This document shows positions 51,601 to 63,600 of a DNA stretch of 64,000 nucleotides, one piece after another. The notes under the pieces are model-generated. The model did not search any database. It saw nothing but the letters and a program-made list of their open reading frames with translations, and was not told the origin of the DNA. Every line of letters starts with the position of its first letter. The first letter of the stretch is position 1. Source of the DNA: Neodontobutis hainanensis (Eukaryota; Chordata; Actinopteri; Gobiiformes; Odontobutidae); contig JALDNG010000022.1 in the NCBI GenBank assembly GCA_024349245.1, positions 11,038,501 to 11,102,500 of the forward strand, in the 5' to 3' direction. Position numbers and translations under genes: made by a program.

Positions 51601-54600
51601 TCCCAGCATATATTTTTTTTGCCAGCAGAAGAGAGAGGGGAAAGTGGTGATGTGATAGGAAATGATCCTTGTTTGCAATTTTGTTTGCAATGTGTAGTAT
51701 CAGTCCAAAGTGAAGCCAATTGAAGTGTATCGACCTCTGTTACGGTCAAGAGCTCCTCTTTTGTGACACCTAACTTTATTACCCTGCTACCCATTCAAGC
51801 CTTCTCTTGGGTTGTATGTCTTGTTGAGTTTTACAACGTGTAGCGCACTGTAGTATGTGTGTGAACTGTTTCTAGTGTGTACAGATATTGCAGTGGGAAG
51901 CAAAATATGTTTTTAGAGAGATTTGCCCTGGTTTTCTTCCAAAAACAAGTCTAATTGAGACTGATTATTCAGAAAAGTCACACAAAACCTCCTGAATAGC
52001 CCTCAGTCGCTGTATAATAAAAAGACATAGATTATATTGTGACATGGAATCTATCATAAACACTCATCAAAGCAACAATCCTGTTTATGACTTTGTTTTT
52101 ATGACATTTTGAGTCGTAAAATGATTGAAAGTTGCATTGATCTTGCCTGCCATTCTTCATGGTTGTTCTTTTATCTTGTTTTTACAGAAACACTTATGGA
52201 CACAAAGTGGGCCACAACTGAATTAGCTTGGACCGCACATCCTGAGACAGGGGTAAGTTCAGTTTATTTGTTTGTTTTAATCTTGTAATCTTTTTTTTTT
52301 TTATTTATGTGACCAATAACTATCTCAGTAAAATACACAATCTCTATATGCATCTCCACATCATTTCCACTTGAAATGTTGTCCGTCGTCATTACCCGAT
52401 GCAACACATTTTACTATTTAACAAGAGCTTTTATAAAAATGAGAAAGATACACTTCATTCCAGTTTAACCGACCCGCTCTGTCACAGAAGTTACTTTCCT
52501 TTCACACTGGTGCGTTTTAAAAGACATGAAAAAGTCAACTTTTTCGTGAACTAACCATTTAAACACTGAAATATCTCTCGCTGTTGACCCTTTGCACATA
52601 CAGGCATCCAAATCTAGTGCACACAAAGTGCAAGTGACAGGCTTGTTTTGCGTTCCCATGTGGTTTTCACAATGGGCCAAAGAGGGGCACTTAAGAGCCT
52701 TGACCCTTTCTAGACCATACTTCAAACGTGGAAGGCACTCCCCTTTGCTTTTGTGTGGCCCTTCTGACTTGGCCCTTGTTTTTTGAAAGATGGAACCCCA
52801 TTTTTGACATTGTTTTTACTTCATTGCACTCACAAAGATTCCACCCCAGCTGTTCCGAGTCACCCAACCTCCTTATTCTCCCCTTGCTTTAAATCAGAGT
52901 AACTAAGCGCTAATGAAGCCAGACACACCAGCACCTTGGCTGCAACAATCAGCGGTGCAACCCCCCTTTGCATCATCCTTTCACAGCCTCCTCACCCTTC
53001 CCTCCTCCTATCTGTCTATCTTCCTTTGCCCCTTCCTCTTGTTAAGCTACCATTCAATTCTGATCCCACCAGTCCCACGCAGAGAAAAAAACTTCTCTGC
53101 TTCTGTGAACCAAACTAGCAACAGATGCTCCTTTTCAAGAGATAAGCATACAGTAAAGAGCGTCCCACACTCCAGATTTCCCATACCGAAAGGCATGCGC
53201 TTCTCCCTTGCTTTCTTTGTTTTTTTGTTTTGCAACAGACTGTGCGTCACCTCCCTACCTTTTATGTTTTTCCACACTAGAAATCCTTGTAATGTAAAAT
53301 GTACTTCACATCTGACTGTATTTGTAGACATTTTTCGCTGTATTCATGTATGCTCAACTTTCAGTATTTGATAAACACTCAGCATAACCATCAGCCATTT
53401 GGAGACAAATTGTTTGGTTCTTAAAGATGCACTTTAAAGACACATATCTCAAAATAAACCCTCCTACATACTATATTTTGTCCACCCACAGCATTTCTTT
53501 CTGACTTTTGTAGTGTTGCACAATTTAAACAGATCAGCCGTCATACAGCTGGGAACATAAAGTCTGGCAGAGACAAGAAACACACAAACAAAATTGTTAA
53601 GTTTTATTATTAAAGCCATTTGTATGTCTGACTTTGCGAGTCCAACCATCCAAACACATATTGACATGAAGATTTGTCATGCTCATTTCCTTTTCAGGCT
53701 ATACTTATGTATGCAATAAAACACTAGCATCTTCTGCATATCAACTGTAGATTTACAATAGTCAAATGACAATCTTGCTTTTTAGGTCCTTAACATTGCA
53801 CAAACATCTCCATAGGCTGCTATTCCTACTATCTTATGTTCTTAACTTCCGTCTGTAACCATTGCATAGGAGATCATAGGGGTTTCTTAGAAGCATTGTC
53901 CATTTTTGTTTGCTAGTGAAATCAAAAGCTTTGATGAGAAAGTACAAAGAAGGTAAAATGTACTAACCAGCAAATCTCGCATAATGATCTTTGCTGTAAA
54001 AATCAATGCCTAGAAACATGACCTTTTTCACATGACCTACTTAATTCATTGAGGCTTCCTAAGTAGACAGTCGCACCAGTGCTTATCCACTGGTGTGAGT
54101 CTTGTGGGAGGACCTCTTGCAAAACTTTAACATCAAGAAACACATAAAAACTCAAATTCCCCCAGGTACACACATATACACTCCTTACATATTCTTGGCT
54201 GTATTGCTCTTATGCAGAGGGTGATTTATTACACCAAACTAAATACCCATTGACACTTCATGCTTTTAGCCATCTCATTGACCTGGCTGGTGATTATTGA
54301 TTCCCTCTGGTTGCTTCCTCCTTCTCTCTGCCTCTCGTCGGTCTATCGTTTTAATGCCACGGCCGAGGCACTGCCTCCCTCTTTCCCTCGTGGCCTCCAG
54401 GGTCTTGGATGAATAGCCTTGTCTCTGCCACATCCATATCTCTGCCCTAATTAAGATGCTCAAGGCTCGGAAGAAAACAACTAACTGTGTTTTTCTGTAT
54501 AGTTAAATGTTTTGGGAATAAGTTTTATCCCCAAATGGATAACCACAAACCTTCAATTTAGTTGATTTGACATTACATTAAAGATATGAACATTATATTG

Positions 54601-57600
54601 TTTTCAAGCACTGAAGCAAATCAGCACCGCATTTAAGTGCTTCCTGTTAGTGATAACATGATGATTTGTATGATTGGTTGTTTTTGGGCTTATTCTGGGT
54701 CATGGCAGACCTTGAATACAGTGTATGATCCAATCTTACTTTCAGTCTTTGTTGTTAGTCACTTGTGCAAGGCACAGTATTTAATAATGTCTTTTCAGTT
54801 TCATTCTGATGATTTTGTGAAAATATTTTAAAGTTAAGAAATGTTTCTACTAAAAGACAGAAAGACAAGACAAAAGGAATATTCAGGCCTTGGCTCACCA
54901 AAAGTATAATACATTATGTTTGTCTAGAAGGAGCAAAAATGAGAGCACTACACTCAAACAATAGCTGCATGTCGTTAAATGATTTAATCACATTTGTTAT
55001 TCAAGACTGAAAAATGCATTACAGCATACTGAACCTTTTATGGTGTACATTGCAGGCGCTCATTTAACAAAGCTAGTAATCATAGTTAAGAAAGTATAAT
55101 CACATTTTTATGTTGGTAATTCATCCCCTCGGTGCTATAGTAGCATTTAAAGATGTAGAGTCATGTAGAAACAGAAAGCTTGAAGGTTAACTGGTGCCTT
55201 TCCTTTCTTCATTAAAGGACGTTGCGATCATTGCTCTGTAATTGATGTGTAATTGGTTGTGAAGGAGTGTGCCTGCTACTTCCAAACAGATATGAGGTAA
55301 ACATGCTATGGTAAGACGGTGACAGTTTGCTGTAATTGTGATAAATTCACTGGCCTCGTCCCTGGCTTCACACTACAGTAACCGGTGATGAAAAGCATAA
55401 CAGGGTGCTGAAGAGTGAATGAATTTTGATATTACTTAAAAAGAAAAAGAAGAATAAGACATTCCTTTGCTTTTGTTGCTCTAGTTCACAACCTCTGTCA
55501 TGTTAGTTAACATTCCTATTTTGTAATGTATTGTGGCTGCCATTTCAGGCACAAGATGTACTATGGATAAACACAACCCTTTTAGGTTCAGAAATATATT
55601 GGTTTGGATGTATTTTGTTTGAGTGTCAGAATGTGTTACTGATTGTGATTTCTTTCTTTGCAGTGGGAAGAGGTCAGCGGCTACGATGATGCCATGAACC
55701 CCATCCGGACATACCAAGTTTGTAATGTGCGTGACCTCAACCAGAATAATTGGCTACGGAGTGACTTCATCCCACGGAAGGATGTGCTACGCGTGTATGT
55801 GGAGATGAAGTTCACTGTGCGTGACTGCAACAGCATTCCCAACATCCCAGGCTCCTGCAAAGAGACCTTCAACCTCTTCTATTATGAATCTGACTCAGAC
55901 TCTGCCACTGCAACCAGCCCTTTCTGGATGGAAAACCCTTACGTTAAAGTGGACACTATTGCACCAGATGAGAGTTTTACCATGCTTGAAACTGGTCGTG
56001 TAAACACTAAAGTTAGAAGTTTTGGACCGTTATCTAAAGCTGGGTTCTACTTGGCCTTTCAGGACCTTGGTGCTTGCATGTCACTTATCTCGGTGAGGGT
56101 GTTTTATAAAAAGTGCTCCACTACTATTGCCAACTTTGCTGTTTTTCCGGAGACAGCAACAGGAGCTGAGGCAACCTCTTTGGTGATTGCCCCAGGAACT
56201 TGTGTTCCCAATGCCTTGGAGGTTTCTGTGCCACTGAAGCTGTACTGCAATGGAGATGGAGAATGGATGGTCCCTGTAGGAGCGTGCACCTGTTCATCTG
56301 GGTTTGAACCAGCCATGAAGGATACCCAGTGCCAAGGTAGGTGTTGTCAGAACACAGTGACACATGGGAATTGATTTACTTAAGATTTTTGGGTCCATCC
56401 AACCATGAATGATTCTTAAGTTTTAAGCCCAATCAATACTGTACTATTTTACTGCAGAGAAACTTGTATTAGCATTTTATATAGGGACTATCTTGTGCTT
56501 CTCTGCAGAGAGAATTACAATGAGTAGTAAGTCATGCTGAAGGACACTTCATCTGGACTGTAATTGGATGCATGCAAATTGTAGAAGAGACAGTATAATT
56601 TTGTTTATAACCTCCATCACTAGGTACCTCAGCATCCACATTATTACACACCATTTAGATGCCTTGTTTTCTTTGACACATTAATCCACTGACAACATGG
56701 TAAAATAAGAGACGCTCTGTGACACTGCCTGCATGCGTCTGTTGACTTCTCTGACCTCAGTTTTGCCTGGCAGCTGGTTGCTAAATAAATGGAAATGGAA
56801 ATACAGGCATTGTGTTTGCGAGAGCCACCGCTGGGAGGACCAATGATGGTTTTGGGTATGCTGGAAAACATGACGGGTTCACAGAGGTTGAGAGCAAGGT
56901 GAATTTAAACAGCAAGGTCTTGGCTTAAATGGAGTGCAGTGACAGCAGGGGGAGAAGGAGTGTGTGTGGGGTTAGGGGTGCGTAAAATTAGGCTCATGGT
57001 GCAGATGGAACGAAGACAGCAGAGACAGAAAGAAGCTGGCAGTGTTATTGATCGGCAGGAATGATTGCGTGGTGTATGTGAACATTTTGCATGTCTCCTT
57101 TGTTTCCCCGTTCTGGGGTATTTTTCGTTTTTATAGTAAGAACAAAAGAGGCTTAATGGAATCTACTTGTGATGAAAAGGCAAATGGCAGGTAGATCTGT
57201 GCATTTTCAGATCATGACAGACTCTTTAACAGATTTTGGGTTTGTGGGAAAGAGCAGCACCACAGTGTACATGCTTGAAAAGTCATTTGTTTGTTGGTGA
57301 CAGCTCAAGGTGAGAGCCCAGGCTACCGCTGACTGATTAAACCTTCTCTAATCAAGGCTTAACTGGAACCACATGGAATAAATCTTATAGTACTAATCTA
57401 GTTTTTCTTCTTCTTACAGTGCTTCAGTTTTCCATCTTTAATGATTATCTCTAACACCATGGCGTCTGCCTTTTTCTTTTTATGCTTGCTGTGCAATGAA
57501 CTCTACATTCACTAGGCTCCCCCCATCTTTAATTTTTTTTTAAATAAATTGTAGGAAAGGTCTAAGCAGCCCCGTGGGATGAATGGTATATGTATCTAAT

Positions 57601-60600
57601 GTTTTTTATAAACATTTTTTCTCTTATTTTCAATATTCGTCATCATTTTGCCATTTGTTTCCACATACAGTAGCTCCCCCATCTCTGTTTCTCTATGCCT
57701 CTCCTGTTCACTCACTGTGTCTCAAGGCTGTTGCTCTCATTAAGACACCACCACAGTTACAGTAAGGGTAGCTTCATTAATATTAATTGATGAGCCTGTT
57801 ACTGCAGCACATTTTCACCTCAATATTCTTTACTTCTTTTCTTCATGCTCCACACTTTCCAATTCCAGCATACATTCTAATCAGTTCCTTAAGCTCTATG
57901 TTCTGCATGAGAGGATAAGACACAGGGGAGTGGGAAAGGGGGTGCAGGATTAGCATTTTCTATGCCTCCACCTCTTCCACCTCTCCCTCACATTACTTAC
58001 ATTGTCTCTTTTTCTTTCTCAATCGTCAGTGGTTCCTCTAAGGGGAAATGGATGAAAGCAGCAGAATGACCCCTTTACTCACAGGAAGTGATTGATCAGC
58101 ACTTTCAACCCCTCCCTGAAATAAAATGCTTCTCTTTAACCAGACTTCTTCTTCAATGTCTTTCATTAAGACCAACATGTTCATGTGCAGTGAATTCAGA
58201 TAAAGCTCATAGTTTACATTTGTGAAATGAACCCATATGAGCCCATATGTCTCTGTGGCAGGGAAGAAGCTATTCTCCCACCTGTTAAAACCTTAGCATT
58301 CCTTATCTGTTTATCGAGCAGTCCTTCCTGTTAGCTCGTGGTGTGGATGGCTCTGATTAATGGTGGAAGAGCAAACACTCTCTGTGCTAATGTGCACATT
58401 GGAGTCAACTGCTGGGTTTGTGCTAATATTGAACTTACAAAAATGGGAAAACAGCAGAAGCAAGAAGCATGCTGCTGTGGTTCTGACCTCGAACCCCAAA
58501 AAAAAAAAAAAAAAACTCTCAAATTCCCTGTGATAAATATCATTCCTAAAGACAAACATGGTAACGTGTCCTTGACACTTACTTGCTAAATATTTCAGAG
58601 GGTTACAAAATCAACAGCTCCTTTAAAATGTGCCCCTTATACCTGCACATGTTTTGTTTCATTAAGTGCCACAGCATACTCATTCATCTTTTTATGAGAC
58701 AGTTTATCTGGAGCTGGCCAATGTCTAATGCCGCTGTTAGTAATAGTCTGTTACTTATCACTAGAGTTATAGAAGAATAAACAAAGGCTATAAATTGCAA
58801 AAGGCTAGCTAAGTTTCCATCTGACTCACAATATTTCAGTTTATTGAGACACATAATGAGAGTAATGGATAGGTTTAAATAGCTTTTAAATGTTGTGACT
58901 TGGTCTATATTTATGTGTAGATCCAAGATTATAATGTTGAGAGAGACTAAACCCCTAATTCCATTATTCAAATGTGTCTTAAACAAATAATCGAATAAAT
59001 ATAGAAGAAGGCAGTAGATTCATTCATAAAATACATTTAAATCCAATTTTATTTATCAGATCTAACTACTGCTTATGGCATTGCAGTTTTGCAGATTTTA
59101 TTTTGAATTGCCTAGTTTATTTTTTCTGATCCAAGTTAGATTCTTAATTTGTGCGGCAACACAAGTATTAAAACCAAAAATTCAAAACTTCATATTAAGC
59201 TGTGGGCCCTACATGTATCTTATCTCTCTTATGCACAGGTCATTATTAGTACACAGTACAATCCGCATGTGGGCTTTCATTTACTGTTTATATCTTTAAA
59301 TATAAAACTTTTGAAAAGGGAGCATTCAGATGAAAGTAACATGCCAGAGTTGTGTCTCTGATGGTTGAGTATGTAATGTGGGTTGACATCATCTCATGAG
59401 CATGGGCTTATGAAAACAGCAACATGCTGCTTAAAACCCTTTTCCCTTACTTCTACACAGAGTGCGCTAGCCATTAGCGAGGAACAGGAGAGCATGGGGG
59501 GCATGTGAAAGCACAAAAACAATTTGCATGTCCTCACAGGCCCTATTTGAAAGCTAAAGATTAAAACAAAAGACCACCAGAAAATGGGTATGGTTGGATA
59601 TTCTGTGCAACTATAGGATTTAGTTGGACGTTTTGAAAATTGTGTCTTTTTATCTTTTTCTCCATCAGCCTGCAGCCCTGGAACCTTTAAGTCCAAACAG
59701 GGGGACGGTTTCTGCCTGCCTTGTCCAGCCAACAGTCGTGCCACTTCAGGAGCAGCCAGTCTGTGCTCTTGTCGAAATGGATACTACCGCTCGGACACAG
59801 ACTCGCCTGAATCCCCCTGCACCAGTAAGTACAGTCTAGGGATCAACCAAAATGGATTTTTTAGTGCTGATGCCATTTTTTTTTCATCAGCATTAGCAGG
59901 TGACCGATATGGTCTGCTGATTTTCTTGAGCCGATATTTGCAACCAATACTGGCTTTACCTCATAAAAATGACACAATGATCATGATGATAGCAACGGCC
60001 AACCAGAGAAGGCACACATTGTTTAGATGGGATTTACTGCTCTTTAAAGGTCGGATCTTGTGAGTCAGTTCCTTTTCAAAGAGCCTTTCAAAAGACTGGC
60101 TCATTTGCTCAAATTAAACTTTTTTTAAACGAAACATAATGTACCTCATTCGGATTTATCTGCTGACTCTAGTACAACATTGCATTTCTAATAAATGTAG
60201 CCTATTACCAAAAAAAAAAAAAACAGAGCAACAGCACTTTAAAAGTGTATGCCAATATTTCAGCTAAGTCAAGCAGTTAAAAGATGCTTTGAAGGTTTAA
60301 AACTTACAGTTGTCTGGAAGAGCAGATTCCAGCACTCTGCTTGTGGGGGAGGGGCTGTGCATGGTCTACACTAGAACTGCAACACAGAGTTGTGTGGATG
60401 CCAGTCTGTAAATAATGCCTGGAAAAAACTATTTGCAAACGCAGCAGCTGTGTATCGGACGATACCGATACATAAAAACACAGCAAATATCGTCTGGCCG
60501 ATATATATCGGTTGATCACTTGTACAGTCATCTTTGAATCAAAACGCAGTCCTGTAAAACTCATGTGGAGATAGAGTCAACATTGGCAGCCATAAAGTTA

Positions 60601-63600
60601 AACTCCTACTGTAAACTAAATGTCCTCCAAAACTTCCCTCTTTGAATTGTAGCCGCTGTGGCTTTTATCAGCCGTCAGGGGTTTGTTCCCACCATGCCAC
60701 ACAGATAGCAAACAAATCTGCTTGCTTTCCCAGCGTTATCCTTAAAACCTTATCGTCCTACCCCTTTCCCTAACTGCCTCAACAGAAAGCATATCTCTCC
60801 TTAACACAGCCTTTTTTCTACAGAGGTGGAACAACTTTTGAGGAGGGGGTTTAGAGGAACTTTGCATATTTACTTTAACAGATAATTTATTCACAGATAT
60901 TTCAGTGAATGATTTGGGTGAATGGAGGGTTATATACTTTCCTCTGTTGCTGAGATGTTGGCTGATTCTCCCACAGTGCTGCAAGAGATAAGGCAGTTTA
61001 ATTGGATAAGAATTACCAAAGCTCTGCCAGTAGTTTGTCACATTTGTTCCCCCTGGAACTTTTCACTTGCATGCACAAAATGCTATTCAAATTTGAACTC
61101 CTGTCCTTTTTCCCCCGAATAGCTGCCTGAACAGTATGAATACATAAAAGATTTATTAACATTGCAGCGCAAGGGAATTTTTTGAATTGTGTTGATAGCA
61201 ATAGCAGAATAATGACTGTATAGATAATGATGTGCAAACCATGGTATGAATGTGTTATTGTTGTGTTTCAATCATCAAGGCATATTTATTTACTCCTGAA
61301 GAGATTACATTAATTCTCATTCCAAACCTCTTCCCCCCATCCCAGCTGTTCCATCTCAACCACGCAGTGTGATCTCAAGTGTCAATGAGACTTCCCTGGT
61401 CCTGGAATGGAGCGATCCACGTGACTTGGGCGGCCGGGATGATGTATTCTACAATATCATCTGTAAAAAATGCCTGCCTGAGCGGGGAATGTGCACCCGA
61501 TGTGATGACAATGTGGACATCTCTCCTCGGCACCTGGGACTTACCCAGCGCCGTGTAACTGTCCGTAATCTTCAAGCACACACCCAGTACAGCTTTGAGA
61601 TCCAAGCAGTCAATGGCGTCTCCAACAAAAGCCCTTATACGCCACAATTCACTGCAGTGAACATCACCACGAATCAGGCCGGTAAGTTCCATTTTGGCCT
61701 GAAGACACAAAGACTCAAGGACAAAACAGACACAAGAATGTCAATTAAAACATTCTAGGTTAAAGAAACAGTGAACAGTGTCTTGTAGGAGTATGTTGTA
61801 TATTTTCCTTGGAACAGTAATAGAGAAAGAAGTGGTTTTACTAAATAAGCTTAGAGATGGACCTTTTCACACGCCTACAGTGTGCTTCTGTTTTTACATT
61901 ACAGCAATAGTTAATATTGGATATTGAAAGAGTTCAGCCTCAAGGAGCTGCCCACTGCCTCCAACCTAACACTACTACTGCAACTGCGGTAACTAGGCCA
62001 TTGAAGGCTCAGATTAAATAAAATTCAACTTAAGTCCTTTCAAGCTTTGCTACACTTTGAAAAACCTACTTATTTTCTGATATACTAAAAAGTCTATATT
62101 TGACTCTTTATTTGACAGATATTTGACAGACTGAAGGCCTCATTTATCACTTAGGCAGATATAATGTGCAATGTTGTCCAGCCTACTTTAAAGCTTTGTT
62201 CTTTTTAGATGGTCTCCCAGGTTTCTTACATTGTGATGGATGTGTTTAGTCACTAAGTTAAATTTGTTCTTTGGCCTGCCTTACACACCCAGGATTATCT
62301 ATTGTTCCATCCTCCATCATTTCTCTTGTCTCTTCATGGCCCATGTCCTCCTCACCTTTACCCTAATGCTTCTGCCTCTTTCAAATGCCTTCTGCTTGGA
62401 ATCTATAGACCTCACAGCACCCAAAGTGTGGGTCTGCCTTTGTTTTACAGCAGGTCAGCCACTGGGCTGACAGCAACTAATGTCTGTGCTAGGTCAGAAA
62501 AAAAAAGTGGAAGGGGCAAGAGAGCATCAGCTGTGATCAGATTATCCTTCTGGTGTAGTCCTAAGAACCATCTCCTCATACAAACTCACCTCTTAAGAAG
62601 CTAAATAAATACAACGGGGGTGATAAGCTTCAGGGGCCACCTCCATAGTTACAACAAGTTCTTGTCCCAGAGGAGGACCCCTAATCCCCTGGCTCAAGTA
62701 ACCAGGGGATTTGCCCAGGAAGCATTGTCTCGTGGAGGAGAATGAGGGGCTCCGAGCAATGGTAGCGTTGGGCAGAGAAGCAGGGAAGACTATGAAACAC
62801 AAGGATGCCTAGCCTCAAACTTAAGCAGCAGAGGGAGAAAGGAAATACGAAGGGAGGATCAAAAGAGCTGAAAACTGGGGATTAAAAAGCTTTTAACAAA
62901 ACTAGTGAGAGTGAGACGGGGGGAAGGGAAGAACGGAATGAGGTTGGTGTAGATGGAAGCCTTGAGTAAAGATGAAAAACTGACCATGAAGGAAATCAAA
63001 ATAGGAAATGGTGAGAAACTTAATATGGTACCACTGGACAGTTGAACTTAAAAAAAAGAAATAAATAATAAAAAAAAGCACACGCAATGGAGCTGACCGT
63101 GACAAGTGAGTGAGTCAGAGCGCCGAACAAGCACAAACTTAGAAAAACAGGAGAAGGCAGACAGCACTTAGCTCTGAACAGACACAAGTGAACAAAGCTT
63201 GAAATTTTCTCGTGGGTGGAGTGTCCCTATAATTTATACCTCATGTTTAATTGTTTGCCCACCATTATAGTTCCTTTTGTGTAAATTATATAAACAGTCT
63301 ATATGCACATGTGCACTACTTTCACTGCGTTATTATGGTCTAGTATTATAGGTATGGTGCTCCTTTATTTTCTTCTTAAGCAGTTGTACACCAGCATACT
63401 GTAAAATATGGGGCCTATCTGTATGTGTGTGGCACCCTGCAGTTGCTTCCTTCTGAGGGAAACGGAATGTACTAGAGATTGTTTATCAGTTTTGCAGTTC
63501 TATTCTCATGTCACAGGAGAATTAGACATCCCTTCTGCCTCCCCAAGGACTCCGGGAGGGACAATCTGGGCATTAGTGGGGAATGGTTCTGCATACTAAT

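Larger units (their letters stand above)
28985..52187 (+). other. ephb3 intron 1 (about 23.2 kb)
   Basis: The intron is bounded by the gtaaga donor of exon 1 and the tttttacag acceptor of exon 2. A very long first intron is usual in Eph genes and often holds regulatory elements. Inside I see a (TG)n array, (AT)n arrays, a LINE-tail copy, one SINE and a short hairpin, each listed separately. The remainder has no ORF with recognisable similarity. Blocks near 31740-31990, 36200-36420, 38640-38900, 42590-43060 and 48240-48540 look unique and compositionally balanced and might be conserved noncoding elements, which is untested. Confidence 0.85.

Noticed and set aside
52913..53371. 152-codon ORF in ephb3 intron 2
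   Set aside because: It has Ser/Pro/Phe low-complexity translation with no conserved motif, and lies wholly inside an intron.
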